Part shown: positions 1 through 9,336 of the stretch, in pieces | Layout of the letters: each line of letters starts with the position of its first letter | How positions within the stretch are numbered: position 1 is the stretch's first letter | NCBI RefSeq assembly: GCF_001557535.2 | Contig: NZ_CP014308.1 | Coordinates: 62,001-126,000 of the forward strand | Length of the DNA stretch: 64,000 nucleotides | Direction of reading: 5' to 3' | Source of the DNA: Burkholderia sp. PAMC 26561 | GTDB taxonomy: Bacteria; Pseudomonadota; Gammaproteobacteria; Burkholderiales; Burkholderiaceae | Made by a program: the position numbers and the translations under genes | Notes under the pieces: generated by a model | The model's database searches: none | Seen by the model: only the letters and a program-made list of their open reading frames with translations | Told to the model about the DNA's origin: nothing

Positions 1-675
1 AAGACGCCGCGAGCGATCACATCACGCTGAATGCGTGAGAACCAGTTTTCCACCTGGTTAAGCCACGAAGAGTAAGTCGGCGTGAAGTGCAAGCGTACGT
101 TGCGATGCGCGGTGAGAAAGTCGACCACCCGCTGCGTCTTGTGGCTGCTTACGTTATCGCAAATGACGTGGATTTCCCGACGTTTGGGCTGGCTGGCGAC
201 GACGTCAGTCAGAAAGGCCACAAACTGCTCGCTGGTGTGGCGCGACGCCGTCTTGCCCAGCACCTCGCCGGTCGCCGTATTGAACGCCGCGAACAGGCTG
301 AGTGTCCCGTTGCGTTTGTATTCGAAGCCATGGCTCTCGGCGCGTCCCGGCGACAGCAGCAGCATCCGGTCCTTACGCTCAAGTGCCTGGATCGCGGTCT
401 TCTCATCCACGCAGAACACCGCCGCGTGCGCCGGCGGGTTCAGATAAAGCCCGATCACGTCGGCCGCCTTGGTCTCGAAGTTCGGGTCGTTGGAGACCAT
501 GTGTCGTTCCAAACGCTGCGGCTTGATGCCGTGTTTGCGTCAGATGCGCTGCACGGCCAAGACCGACACGTCGCCCAGTTCTGCTGTGAGCTTGTAGCTG
601 CTCCAGTGTGTCGAACCGTCGGATGGTTTGTGCTTGAGGGTGCGGGTGAGTACCCGCGCTTCCAGACTAGCGGAA
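1..675 (-). pseudogene. IS630-family transposase remnant, runs off the left edge
   Basis: Reading leftward gives a DDE transposase of the IS630/Tc1 type: KHKPSDGSTHWSSYKL, then HMVSNDPNFETKAADVIGLY, FCVDEKTAIQALERKDRM (first catalytic Asp), ICDNVSSHKTQRVVDF (second Asp) and FTPTYSSWLNQVENWFSRI (catalytic Glu region). The codon at 540-542 is TGA where relatives carry Trp (VQRIWRKHG), so the frame is broken by a TGG-to-TGA nonsense change. The N-terminal part is missing: coding similarity stops near 675, where foreign sequence begins, and the C-terminus lies beyond the window. It is a dead, 5'-truncated copy. Family assignment is confident; the exact junction base is not. Confidence 0.85.
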
Positions 676-714
676 TTACTGGACACAATCAGCGCTTCTG
701 TGGACGCCGCTAAC

Positions 715-990
715 AAGATTAACGGACAACAACAGTCGCTGCATCACGAACTCGCGAGCAAAGGCGTGCAAATACAGGCGGTGCTGCCGGGTGCGACCGC
801 CACCGAGTTCTGGGAAATCGGCGAGCTGCCGATCGAGCATCTCCATGCAAACATCGGGATGTCCGCAAGCGACATGGTTGAAGCAGCGCTGGTTGGTTTT
901 GACCGGCATGAGCTGGTTACGATTCCAGCGCTGCACGACATTGGCCAGTGGGATGCATTCGAAGGCGCACGGCAATCAATGTCGACGTAG
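715..990 (+). pseudogene. C-terminal fragment of a short-chain dehydrogenase/reductase
   Basis: The translated stretch LHHELASKGVQIQAVLPGAT followed by ATEFWEIGELPIEHL and ALVGFDRHELVTIPAL matches the C-terminal third of classical SDR oxidoreductases of the Burkholderiaceae (post-Rossmann helix and substrate-loop region). The Rossmann TGxxxGxG motif and the YxxxK catalytic motif are absent because the gene is cut at its 5' side by the IS630 remnant. It ends in TAG at 988-990. No start codon or ribosome site is appropriate to it, so I treat it as a remnant. Confidence 0.7.
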
Positions 991-1037
991 TTGTCGAGCA
1001 AATCGCCTGCAGCGAGATACGTCCAGCCGAACTGACC

Positions 1038-1514
1038 TTACTTGGCTGCGCCGACCAGCGCGAACGCATCGTATTTTGGATCCATTGGCGTATGCGGCAT
1101 GTGCGTGAGCGCCTCTTCAACAAGCGGCTCGCATGCGCCATAGTCCGAACCGATACTGTCGCTATGCGCCTGCGGGAAATTCACGGCGAGCACCTTGCCG
1201 CCCCAGCGGTCCACCGTAGCCGTCATGCTGCACTTCCCCGCGCCGCCCACCTTCAGGTCGAGCAAGATCAGCGTCATGTCCAGCGCGGAGTCCGAGTTCG
1301 AGAAGTTCCATTGCGTCGTCATGCGGTCATTAGGGCCGCCGGTATCAACGAGCTTCATGGTCTTGTCAGGAATACCGACCGATTGCACCAGATCGAGAAT
1401 GTTCGATCCGACAAGCTTACCGCCCTGCTCGTCGCGCGCTTCATGAGTTTTGTAAGCGGCGCAACCTGTCAGCAGCATGAAAAGAAAAACCAGGGGGATC
1501 GTTAAAATTCGCAC
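1038..1514 (-). CDS. Small predicted lipoprotein of unknown function
   Basis: This encodes 158 residues beginning MRILTIPLVFLFMLLTGCAA, a typical type II signal peptide with lipobox LTGC, so the mature protein should be lipid-anchored at Cys18. The rest contains no motif I can name; it has a mixed sheet-like composition (WNFSNSDSALDMTLILLD, AKCSMTATVDRW-like strand) and a conserved-looking pair of cysteines (GKCSMT, YGACEPL). A GGAGGA-like ribosome site (AGGAACATC region on the minus strand) precedes the ATG. It stands alone between remnants and a transporter gene. Coding character is good; function is unknown. Confidence 0.75.
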   Translation of the reverse strand: MRILTIPLVFLFMLLTGCAAYKTHEARDEQGGKLVGSNILDLVQSVGIPDKTMKLVDTGGPNDRMTTQWNFSNSDSALDMTLILLDLKVGGAGKCSMTATVDRWGGKVLAVNFPQAHSDSIGSDYGACEPLVEEALTHMPHTPMDPKYDAFALVGAAK

Positions 1515-1878
1515 AGATGTTCCTCCGGATAGGCGCGTTAAATAGACGCGCAGGATGAGTGTTGGCGATTTGGGAGTGGATGAAAACGAGGTGCAGCTCG
1601 AGTCTGGCCGCAGTCGATGCTATTGAGTGACGTGGGCCAGCACTCTTTAACTGATCGCGATTGAACGGATAAGTTCACTGCGGGGTGTTCTCCCGCGCTG
1701 CCACGTGGGGACAGGTACGCGGGACTGTATAGGAACGACCCTTCTCAGTCAGCCTGTGAAGACATTTTCTATTGCATCGTTCCGTTGCCGCGGAATGACA
1801 ACGAAACGAAGCCCGAAAAAGCGTGGCTTAACCGTGCGACGGAATGAAGACTTGCAATGCTGCAGGCACCGAGCTAGA
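1515..1878. other. Intergenic, no feature seen
   Basis: About 360 bases between the lipoprotein gene and the binding-protein gene. I see no ORF with coding character, no clear hairpin and no recognisable RNA. Confidence 0.5.
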
Positions 1879-2673
1879 TCACTTCGGAGACACGTCGATA
1901 TCGCCGAGATACTTCTTCGCCAGCGTCTTGACAGTGCCGTTTGCCTGCAGCTTGGCAATCGCCTTGTTCAAGCGCGCCTTGAGCGCACCTTCGTCCTTGC
2001 GAACACCAAACGCAATGCCGCTGCCCAGAATCGCGTCATCGAGCACGGGACCGCCGGCAAACCCATAACCCTCGCCGTCCGGCTTCGACAAAAAGCCCGA
2101 CTGCCCGGCAGCCGACAACACCAGCGTGCCATCGATACGACCCGCCTTCAGGTCGGTGTAGATCTGGTTCTGGTCCGGATAGCTCGTGACCGTCACGCCG
2201 TTGGTAGCCCAGGCCATTTTTGCGTAGGTTTCCTGCGTCGATCCCTGCAGCACGCCGATTGTCTTGCCCTTCAACGAGTCAGGCGTCGGCATCAGTCCGC
2301 TGCCCGCCTTCGCGACCAGTTGGGTAGGCACCTTGTACACGATGTTCGTAAAGTCGATGGCCTGGCGGCGCTTATCGGTGACATTCATGGCTGAGTTGAT
2401 CACGTCGAACTTACGGGCTTGCAGCGCGGGAATCAGGCCATCGAACGAGTTCTCGGTCCAGTCGCACTTCATCTTCAGTTCAGCGCACACCGCATTGCCA
2501 ATGTCGATGTCCAAACCCTGCAATTCCCCTCCCGACGATTTTGATTCGAACGGCGGATATTGCGCTTCCAGGCCGTATTTGAGGGTATCGGCGGCAAATG
2601 CCGCGCTCGCGCCCAGCGTCGAGGCTAACAGTATTGCGGCCTGGAAAAACTTGATTGAAGTCGATATTTTCAT
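1879..2673 (-). CDS. Periplasmic amino-acid-binding protein of an ABC transporter (family 3 SBP)
   Basis: The product (264 residues) binds a polar amino acid or related compound in the periplasm and delivers it to an ABC importer. The start is placed at MKISTSIKFFQ because it opens a normal Sec signal peptide ending ASAAFA-ADT; a longer in-frame extension of 22 residues would put a charged stretch ahead of the signal. Family 3 hallmarks are YPPFESKSSGGELQGLDIDI, the CDWTENSFDGLIPAL segment, the sequence TDKRRQAIDFT and GKTIGVLQGSTQETYA, as in HisJ/ArtJ-type proteins. No permease or ATPase gene lies beside it, so it is an orphan in this window. Substrate cannot be read from sequence. Confidence 0.9.
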   Translation of the reverse strand: MKISTSIKFFQAAILLASTLGASAAFAADTLKYGLEAQYPPFESKSSGGELQGLDIDIGNAVCAELKMKCDWTENSFDGLIPALQARKFDVINSAMNVTDKRRQAIDFTNIVYKVPTQLVAKAGSGLMPTPDSLKGKTIGVLQGSTQETYAKMAWATNGVTVTSYPDQNQIYTDLKAGRIDGTLVLSAAGQSGFLSKPDGEGYGFAGGPVLDDAILGSGIAFGVRKDEGALKARLNKAIAKLQANGTVKTLAKKYLGDIDVSPK

Positions 2674-2841
2674 AAACTGGTCTCGTGAGGTGGGAATGTG
2701 CGATCTTGTGGGCGCGTATGAGAATCCCGACCACGCCATTGTGTAATTTAAGCAGGAACATAAGCCGGAAAACTATTCAACCAATCAAAGGCGGCAGACT
2801 GCGCGACAAGAAATATTGGCGCGTGCCGCTGGTCGCATCGC

Positions 2842-4268
2842 CTAGCCGACAAACCGCGCCGCGTGAGGCTTCCAGGGGGTATCCATCGACAATGCCCGTT
2901 CGTAGATTCGCCGCATCGGTTCGAGCAACGGCCCGACCGACTCATCGGCAAGATCGATCTCCGCTTTCAACGCCTCGTAAGCGTCGGCAATCTCGCGCGG
3001 GATTTTTGGTTCATCGATCGTGGTCAGATTGCCGCCGCGCATCACGCACCGGCCCGCAACGAACACGCTGTCGATCGACCCGCCCCGCTCGGCGTACACG
3101 AGCTGTCGCACGGGGTCCGTGAGCGGCGTGAAGTTGATTGTATCGGTCCGGTACGCCACCAGATCCGCGCGATATCCCGACGCGATCGCGCCGAGCTGAC
3201 CCGCCATGCCCACGGCCTGCGCGCCGCCCAGCGTCCCGGCTCGCAACGCCTCGGCCGCCGTCAGCCAGCGCGAATAGTCGTCCCCCCTCAGCTTCGATAA
3301 CCCCGCCGCCGAGCCCGCCACGTTCAGCATGTTGGCGGTGACCTTCGACGAAAAGCCATCCGAGCCAAGGCTCAGGTTCACGCCGGCGTCGAGCAAATGA
3401 CGCGTCGGCTGAATGCCGGACCCGAGCATCAGGTTGCTCCACGGGTTGCGCTGCACGGTGGCGCCGCTGGCGGCGAGCCGCACGATTTCATCGTCGGAAA
3501 GCCACATTGCATGAATGAGCGATGTGGCCGGCTTCAGGAAGCCGAGTTCGTCGAGGAATTGCACCATCGGCTTGCCGTAGAAAGCGTTCGCCGTCACGAC
3601 CTGCAAGCGGGTTTCCTGCACATGGATGATCACCGGCAACGCATGGTCGTCGGCGAATTCGCGGCAACGTGCCAGGAATTCGGGCGTGCAGCGTTGCGGC
3701 GCCGATAGTGCCACGAGCACACCGACGCGATGATGTTGCGGATGCCGGTGGCGCACGGTATCGCCGAGAAATGCGAACCACGCATCGGGCGATGGGCGCG
3801 GTATCAATCGCATTTGCGCCAGCATAACTCCGGAAAAATCGCATCGACGAAAGGAAAGCTGTCGACAAGCGGGCGGTCCATCATCGAGAAGCCGACGAGT
3901 GTGCGAATGCCGGCGTCTTCATACGCCTGGAAAATCGCATTTATCGCGTCGGGATCGATCGAGCCGCCCAGGTTGCAGTCGTCGGCCACGGTTGTCGCGC
4001 CGCTTCGCAAGGCCTCGACCGCGCCGATCAGCGTGCGCAGGTAGATTTGGCGCGGCGTCAGCGCAACGGGCCTCGGTGCGCGTACGTAGTGCATCCACAG
4101 TTCGAGCGGCAGGTTCTCCACGCGCCCCTTGTGGAAATGTTCGTGTGAATGCTGGTGACCGTTGACGAGGCCGGGCGCGAGCAGACAGCCATCAAGCGGC
4201 ACGACCGTATCGGCCGGCCCGAGCGGGAGGGTGTCCGTCCACGCGGGGAAGCGGTACGCCGATGGCGG
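2842..4268 (-). pseudogene. Amidohydrolase (guanine/cytosine-deaminase-like), frameshifted and 5'-truncated
   Basis: Two leftward frames join to make one metal-dependent amidohydrolase. The upstream part (to about 3830) has the first metal site LVNGHQHSHEHFH; the downstream part has VIIHVQETRLQ, SLIHAMWLSDDE and LSLGSDGFSS, the later His and Asp ligands. A single missing base near 3824-3830 shifts the frame (FPFVDAIFPEL then LAQMRLIPRPSPDAW). The roughly 60-residue N-terminal beta domain is also lost: directly after the stop of the upstream FAD-subunit gene the frame already reads YRFPAWTDTLPLGPADTVV. It is the last cistron of the leftward operon, so it probably once deaminated or hydrolysed an intermediate of the same pathway. 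It is almost certainly non-functional unless the frameshift is a sequencing error. Confidence 0.85.
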
Positions 4269-5279
4269 TCATGAAAGCGCTCCCAACTCGCTGAGCGCGC
4301 GTACGACGGTACGCCTGATCAGTTCGATCTTGTAGGCATTGGCGCCGTGTGAAACAGCGCCGTCAGCAGCATGCGCCGCTGCCGCCTCTATATTGCTGAT
4401 ATTGAGCGCCGAGCCCTTTAGCGAGGCCTCGACATTCTGCAATCTCCAGGGCTTGGTCGCTACTCCGCCGACCGCGATTCGCGCGTCGCGCACCGTCCCG
4501 TCGTCAGCCAGGTCGAGCGCCACGGCTGCCGAGGCGATTGACCACTCGAAACTCGCTCGATCGCGAACTTTAAGGTAATGAGACCGCCGCGTTGGTATGC
4601 CCGTGGGAATGTCGATTGACAAGATCAGTTCGCCCGGCTCGAGTTGCGTCTCTATTTCAGGCGTATCTCCAGGCGCACGATGAAGATCCGCTAGACAAAT
4701 AACGCGATCTCTCCTCAGCCCGGCGATCCGTACGTTTGCATCGAGCACCAACAGCGCATTGGCAAGATCGCCGCTGTAAGTCGCTATGCAAATGCCGCTG
4801 CCGCCCAGCACTGCGTGAAATCGATTTTGTCCGTCTATAGCGGGGCATCCCGTTCCCGGTTCGCGCTTGTTGCATGGCGTGCCGGGATCGCGAAAATAAC
4901 CGCAACGGGTCCGCTGAAGGAGGTTGCCACCGAGCGTCGCGAGGTTGCGAACCTGCGGCGATGCGCTCGCGAGAAGCGCCTCAGTGACAACCGGGTACCG
5001 AGCGCGCAGGGTAGGATTCATTGCCGCGTCGCTCATTCGCACCAGTGCGCCCAGGCGAAGCGCGCCAGGGACCATTTCGATACCGTCGAGCCCGGGCAGA
5101 GCGGTGATGTCTATGATCCGGTCAGGGTTACGCAGATGTTCACCCATCAGTTGCATGAGGTCGGTGCCACCTGCAAAAAAGTCGGTGCCGGCCTCATGCG
5201 CCCCATCTGAGCGATGGCGTGCGCGGGTTGCGATGGCGCCAGCAACGCTTGCCGCCTGGACGTATGCGAAGGCCACCAT
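4269..5279 (-). CDS. FAD-binding, [4Fe-4S]-containing subunit of a PaoABC/YagTSR-type aldehyde oxidoreductase
   Basis: The 336-residue product carries the FAD domain signature of molybdenum hydroxylases (AGGTDLMQLM near residue 50 and TLGGNLLQRTRCGYF). The following RTRCGYFRDPGTPCNKREPG with a further Cys (GTGCPA) is the cysteine-rich insertion that in E. coli PaoB (YagS) binds an extra [4Fe-4S] cluster, so it belongs to the PaoB branch rather than to plain xanthine dehydrogenase medium subunits. The start ATG overlaps the TGA of the upstream [2Fe-2S] gene (TGATG), implying translational coupling. The usual next gene, the molybdopterin-binding large subunit, is missing; an amidohydrolase remnant follows instead. 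Without the large subunit the complex cannot be catalytic unless one is supplied elsewhere. Confidence 0.88.
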   Translation of the reverse strand: MVAFAYVQAASVAGAIATRARHRSDGAHEAGTDFFAGGTDLMQLMGEHLRNPDRIIDITALPGLDGIEMVPGALRLGALVRMSDAAMNPTLRARYPVVTEALLASASPQVRNLATLGGNLLQRTRCGYFRDPGTPCNKREPGTGCPAIDGQNRFHAVLGGSGICIATYSGDLANALLVLDANVRIAGLRRDRVICLADLHRAPGDTPEIETQLEPGELILSIDIPTGIPTRRSHYLKVRDRASFEWSIASAAVALDLADDGTVRDARIAVGGVATKPWRLQNVEASLKGSALNISNIEAAAAHAADGAVSHGANAYKIELIRRTVVRALSELGALS

Positions 5280-5791
5280 CAGCTGGCCTCCCCACACGCA
5301 GACTGGTGGATCGCTGCAACGACGTTTGTGTACGCGCCACAGCGGCAGATATTGCCGCTCATCCATTCGCGAATTTCGCTGGCGCATACGGCATGGCCTT
5401 CCGCTATGCAGGCGACGCCGCTCATGATCTGCCCCGGAGTGCAATAGCCACATTGGAACCCGTCATGGGCAATAAATGCTTTCTGCAGCGGGTGAAGCAC
5501 GCCGTCCTTCGACAAGCCCTCTATCGTGGTGATCGCTTTGCGTTGATTCATGACCGCGAGCGTCAGGCAGGAATTCATCCGGCGCCCATCGATCAACACC
5601 GTGCACGCTCCACACCCTCCCAGCCCACAACCCTTTTTTGTCCCCGTCAAATGAAGGTAATCGCGCAACGCGTCGAGCAGGCAGGTGTGCGCATCGAGAT
5701 TGGCCAGGCGGTGTTCGGCTCCATTGATCGTAAGTACGACGTTGAACTGCCGCCCGTGTTCGTCGCCCAAAGGGGCCAGGTCGACCGTCAT
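5279..5791 (-). CDS. [2Fe-2S] subunit of a PaoABC/YagTSR-type molybdenum hydroxylase
   Basis: The 170-residue product shuttles electrons between the molybdenum centre and FAD. The plant-ferredoxin-like N-terminal half has the first cluster ligands in KKGCGLGGCGACTVLIDG plus MNSCL, and the helical C-terminal half has the second set in FQCGYCTPGQ and GNICRCGAY. Unlike E. coli PaoA there is no twin-arginine signal (it starts MTVDLAPLGDEHGRQF), so the complex would be cytoplasmic. Its ATG overlaps the stop of the upstream hydrolase gene (GTATGA) and its stop overlaps the next ATG, so it sits inside a tightly coupled operon. Assignment is firm; the aldehyde or heteroaromatic substrate is unknown. 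Confidence 0.92.
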   Translation of the reverse strand: MTVDLAPLGDEHGRQFNVVLTINGAEHRLANLDAHTCLLDALRDYLHLTGTKKGCGLGGCGACTVLIDGRRMNSCLTLAVMNQRKAITTIEGLSKDGVLHPLQKAFIAHDGFQCGYCTPGQIMSGVACIAEGHAVCASEIREWMSGNICRCGAYTNVVAAIHQSACGEAS

Positions 5792-6813
5792 ACGTTATCC
5801 CCTCGCGCGGACGAATTTTCGGCGTGACGCGCCAGCCAGTCGAGTACGGGCTGCAGTGCCGCATCTGAATTCTTTTCGTAGATCAGACCATGACCATTTC
5901 CAGTCACGCCATAGTCAGGCAAATGAAGCAGTTCTGCCGCTGCGCCTCCCGCTTTGAGCGCGGCAACAATTGGCGTGCTGGCGGGCGCAAAAGAAGAGGT
6001 GTCTCCCGTCACCACCGCAATAGGCAAGTCGGCCAGATGCGCAAGGCGCAGTGCAGCCGGGTCGGCCTGGCGGACGGCCTCAGGTGTTGTTTGCGGCGGA
6101 TCGAATGTGAGCGGCGCGGCAGTCAATCCCCAGCGCAGAAGACCGATATGGGGAATATCAGCGAAAGGGGGGCCCATCGGTTCGATACTGACTATGGCCT
6201 TGACCAGGCGCGGGCGACGATCGGCCGTCAGCCAGCCACTCGGTCCCGACGCCGAATGGGTCAGGAGAATGGCCGGTCCGATCCGGTCAAGCAGGCGGGC
6301 CAGCCGGTCTGCATCCATGTTTTCAGACATCGCAAGGTCGGCAGGCAAAGGCCCGTAGCCCGCGATGAACTGGTCCATCGCGGCTTCATCGTCGGGGGCA
6401 AAGGGCCATTGCGTATGCTTACCCGAGGGGTCCGCCGGAAAATAGATCTGGCGCCCACCCTCATAAGAAAATGGTGGCCCCATGGGTCCGATGACATCGG
6501 TATGAAGCGGCGAGCGGCCATGTCCGGGACGGTCAACAACCAGCGTGACATACCCCGCTTCGACCAGCCGCTGCGCCCACCCTGGACGGCCGTCCGGTGT
6601 ATCGAGCCATTCGACGCCTTGGAATCCGCCGCCATGCACGAGGACGATCGGCCATTGCCGGGTGACCCGTTCGGGCGCTTCCCATTCCACATACATCGGT
6701 CCGCGCTGATACGTGTTCTCGCCGACCCCAATACGTTCTCCCGCGATCCAGAAGTGGCCGCGCGAGACGGTGCGCGAACGGGCGGTTGACCAAGGGGCAA
6801 ATGACTTGCTCAT
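5788..6813 (-). CDS. Alpha/beta-fold hydrolase
   Basis: The 341-residue product is a serine hydrolase of the esterase/lipase fold. The oxyanion-hole motif is VLVHGGGFQG (about residue 60), the nucleophile elbow is THSASGPSG (Ser in HSASG rather than canonical GxSxG), and the catalytic His lies in TGNGHGLIYEKNSD near the C-terminus. An AGGA ribosome site lies about 7 bases before the ATG. The gene begins 12 bases after the EthD-like gene and its stop overlaps the [2Fe-2S] subunit start, so it is co-transcribed with the molybdenum-hydroxylase subunits. A role in hydrolysing an ester or lactone intermediate is inference from this context. Confidence 0.88.
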   Translation of the reverse strand: MSKSFAPWSTARSRTVSRGHFWIAGERIGVGENTYQRGPMYVEWEAPERVTRQWPIVLVHGGGFQGVEWLDTPDGRPGWAQRLVEAGYVTLVVDRPGHGRSPLHTDVIGPMGPPFSYEGGRQIYFPADPSGKHTQWPFAPDDEAAMDQFIAGYGPLPADLAMSENMDADRLARLLDRIGPAILLTHSASGPSGWLTADRRPRLVKAIVSIEPMGPPFADIPHIGLLRWGLTAAPLTFDPPQTTPEAVRQADPAALRLAHLADLPIAVVTGDTSSFAPASTPIVAALKAGGAAAELLHLPDYGVTGNGHGLIYEKNSDAALQPVLDWLARHAENSSARGDNV

Positions 6814-6825
6814 TAGGAAATCCTG

Positions 6826-7164
6826 TTAAATCGGAACGACGCGCAAACGCTGAGGCATCAGTTCAGTGAAATGGATGACGTCGGCCATGACGGCAGCCGC
6901 TTCCGGCGAGTCGAATGCAGCGTGAACGGCGGCCATATCCCGGAAATTGCATTCGCAAATCACCTGTGTTCCGTTCTGCTCACCGCTCCGAAACAGCGCA
7001 GCAACACTTTCCAGTCCGTATTTCGACCAGCTCTTCATTACGAGTGGCAAGTGGTGATCGACGTACCAGTTACGATCAAACCGCGCATCCGGGCCACCCG
7101 TATAAATTACGTAGAAGGTAACCGTCGGGTCATCATGCGTTGCGCCTGTCGCAATTTTTTCCAT
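6826..7164 (-). CDS. EthD-domain protein
   Basis: The small product (112 residues from MEKIATGATHDD) has the dimeric ferredoxin-like EthD fold: VTFYVIYTGGPDARFDRNWY, then VDHHLPLVMKSWSKYGLE with the typical H-x-P segment, and the C-terminal strand. EthD proteins accompany ring or ether degradation systems, some acting as small ring-modifying enzymes. The second ATG (7164) is preferred to the one two codons earlier because an AGGGAG ribosome site sits 7 bases from it but only 1 base from the first. It is the first gene of the leftward operon with the hydrolase and the Pao-like subunits. Confidence 0.82.
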   Translation of the reverse strand: MEKIATGATHDDPTVTFYVIYTGGPDARFDRNWYVDHHLPLVMKSWSKYGLESVAALFRSGEQNGTQVICECNFRDMAAVHAAFDSPEAAAVMADVIHFTELMPQRLRVVPI

Positions 7165-7346
7165 GCGCATACTCCCTGGTTATCAGGTGCGGCATCGCCT
7201 TAGGTCATGTCACTGCCGGCAAAAAGAGTGAAGACAGCGCGCCGCGTTCTCAGATCGATGTGCGGCTTACCTTCTCAACCATGGCGGATAAAGTAGCCTC
7301 CACATCGAGCCGACGAGACGCTAAGGCCACGGACAACCACGGGTCT

Positions 7347-8177
7347 CTATGAGTGGCCGGTCGCCAACGCATCCGCCTCCCACGCATCCATGTCGCGCTG
7401 AAACGCCGCCAGCTTTTTGCGAGCAATCTCGTAGGCGCGTTCGCCGAGAGGCAGATGGAGTGGAGGATCTTTTGCGTCGACTGCTTTCAAGATCACTGCC
7501 ACTCCTTTCACGGGGTCGCCCGCCTGTCTTCCATCGTTGGAATCACGATAAGAGCGGAACGGACCCACGATCTCCTTATAAGCGTCGATGTGGTTTTTGG
7601 GACCATTCATCGAGCGTCCAAGGAAGTCTGTCCGGAAAGGACCCGGCTCGACAATGATGACTCGAATGCCGAACGACGTCACTTCTTCGGCAAGCGCCTC
7701 GGAAAGGCCCTCAACGGCAAATTTGCTCGCGCAGTAATAGCCATTTGCCGCAAATCCGGCAATTCCGGCCCCGGAGGATAGATTGACGATTCGGCCGTTA
7801 CCCCTGTGACGCAATGCGGGGAGCGCGGCGCGTGTGGTTTCGATCAAACCGAAGACATTGGTCTCGAACATGGGGCGATACTCTTCGGGCGTCGCTTCTT
7901 CGACGGCTCCGATAAAGCCGAATCCTGCGTTATTGACAAGAACATCAAGCCCGCCGAATTCTTCTTCAGCAACAGCTACCGCTGCGGCAGCGTCCCCGGT
8001 TTTGGTTACGTCGAGCGCGACGGCACGGACTTTCGTCCCATAGCGCGCTTTCAGGGGTGCAAGAGAGTCGCCGTTACGCGCCGTTGCAACCAGGTTATCG
8101 CCCCTCGCAAGCACCGAGTCCGCGAGCACCCGGCCGAATCCACTTGAGCAGCCGGTAATAAGCCATGTTTTTGTCAT
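7347..8177 (-). CDS. Short-chain dehydrogenase/reductase
   Basis: The 276-residue NAD(P)-dependent oxidoreductase shows all classical SDR motifs: cofactor loop TGCSSGFG (residues 8-15), VLVNNAGFGF, the active-site Ser in IVNLSSGAGIAG, and the YYCASK catalytic Tyr/Lys, followed by VEPGPFRTDF. Length is usual for the family. It lies 183 bases upstream of the EthD operon on the same strand and is divergent from the LysR-family regulator at 8386, which suggests regulation by that protein. Substrate is unknown. Confidence 0.92.
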   Translation of the reverse strand: MTKTWLITGCSSGFGRVLADSVLARGDNLVATARNGDSLAPLKARYGTKVRAVALDVTKTGDAAAAVAVAEEEFGGLDVLVNNAGFGFIGAVEEATPEEYRPMFETNVFGLIETTRAALPALRHRGNGRIVNLSSGAGIAGFAANGYYCASKFAVEGLSEALAEEVTSFGIRVIIVEPGPFRTDFLGRSMNGPKNHIDAYKEIVGPFRSYRDSNDGRQAGDPVKGVAVILKAVDAKDPPLHLPLGERAYEIARKKLAAFQRDMDAWEADALATGHS

Positions 8178-8385
8178 GTCTATATAGAAGTTAGGTATTC
8201 ACAATGAAGAATTCGATAGCGCTACGGATAGGGTGAAGAATCGTTCAGCCCGTGGCTGGCGCTTCGTCCTGTCATTACCGCTCCGTGGCGTGTAGTGATG
8301 ATTTCGAATCCGGTAGATCACGAGCACGTCACAACATCCGACAACATAGTGTCGCCGGTTCAATGTTTATCTTCAATTCACTATA

Positions 8386-9273
8386 ATGCACAACGTTCGT
8401 TCAATTATGTGGGTGCAGGATATGGAGTGGAGTGATGTCAGAATCTTCCTCGCAGTCTCGCGCTTAGGAACGCTCGGTGCCGCCGCGCGTGCGCTGCGTC
8501 TCAGTCATCCGACCATTGGAAGGCGGCTTCGTGCACTTGAAGAGTCCACGGGACAGGTGCTCTTTCAGCGAACAGCAGATGGCTTCGTTTTGACTGAGGA
8601 GGGCACCGCTATCGTGCCGCTCGCCGAGCAAATGGAAGAAGGTGCGCTCGGCATGGAGCGTCGTTTGGCCGGTGAGCAGCAGAGGCTGGAAGGAACACTC
8701 AGGGTATCCTCGGCCGATTGGTTTGGCGCCTACGTCCTGCCGCCCGTGATCGCCGAATATTCGGGAGAGTATCCCCTCGTTGAGATCGAGGTCCTGACGG
8801 GAACGCGACTGTTCAATCTGTCGCAGCGTGAAGCAGACGTCGCTTTCCGCATTGTTCCATTCGAAGGGCCGGATATCGTGCAAAGACAGTTGAACCCGAT
8901 GCGTTACGGAGTCTACGTATCGATTGCGAGCCCCGATCCCGTGGAAGGCGACGGTGCGGGTAACCGTCTGATCGTGATGGATACATCGACCGGCACATTT
9001 CCGGACATCGATTGGCTAAGAAATCGCTTCCCGAATGCCAGCGTCGTATTGCAGTCGAATAATCGCAATGTTCAGGCGCAAATGTGCGGTAGCGGGCTAG
9101 GTATCGCTGTGTTGCCGCGACCGGTCGGAGACAAGAACAGCACTATTCGACGACTCGATTTGAGCGAACATCCACCCGATCGGGAAATCTGGATGGGCTA
9201 CCATCGCGATCTGAGGCGGCTACATCGTCTCCGCGCGTTCGTAGTGCTGGCAATAAAACACCTGGCCAGTTAG
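8386..9273 (+). CDS. LysR-family transcriptional regulator
   Basis: The 295-residue product has an N-terminal winged helix-turn-helix (MEWSDVRIFLAVSRLGTLGA, then RALRLSHPTIGRRLRALEES) and a C-terminal effector-binding domain (LRVSSADWFGAYVLPPVIAE, GSGLGIAVLPRP). Three in-frame starts exist (8386, 8407, 8422); MEWSD at 8422 is where family alignments usually begin, so the true start may be there. It is transcribed away from the SDR gene; the 208-base gap is the natural operator region for autoregulation and for control of the SDR/EthD/Pao-like genes. Effector unknown. Confidence 0.9.
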   Translation: MHNVRSIMWVQDMEWSDVRIFLAVSRLGTLGAAARALRLSHPTIGRRLRALEESTGQVLFQRTADGFVLTEEGTAIVPLAEQMEEGALGMERRLAGEQQRLEGTLRVSSADWFGAYVLPPVIAEYSGEYPLVEIEVLTGTRLFNLSQREADVAFRIVPFEGPDIVQRQLNPMRYGVYVSIASPDPVEGDGAGNRLIVMDTSTGTFPDIDWLRNRFPNASVVLQSNNRNVQAQMCGSGLGIAVLPRPVGDKNSTIRRLDLSEHPPDREIWMGYHRDLRRLHRLRAFVVLAIKHLAS

Positions 9274-9336
9274 TCGACCGGACGGGCAAGCCCGGGCGCG
9301 CGGCGTCACCCGCGCTTGGCCAATGGCGCTCGAAAC

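Noticed and set aside
87-713. 208-residue rightward open frame over the IS630 remnant
   Set aside because: It is the antisense of the transposase; protein motifs are on the minus strand.
948-1505. 185-residue rightward open frame
   Set aside because: Antisense to the lipoprotein gene, Arg-rich, no family resemblance.
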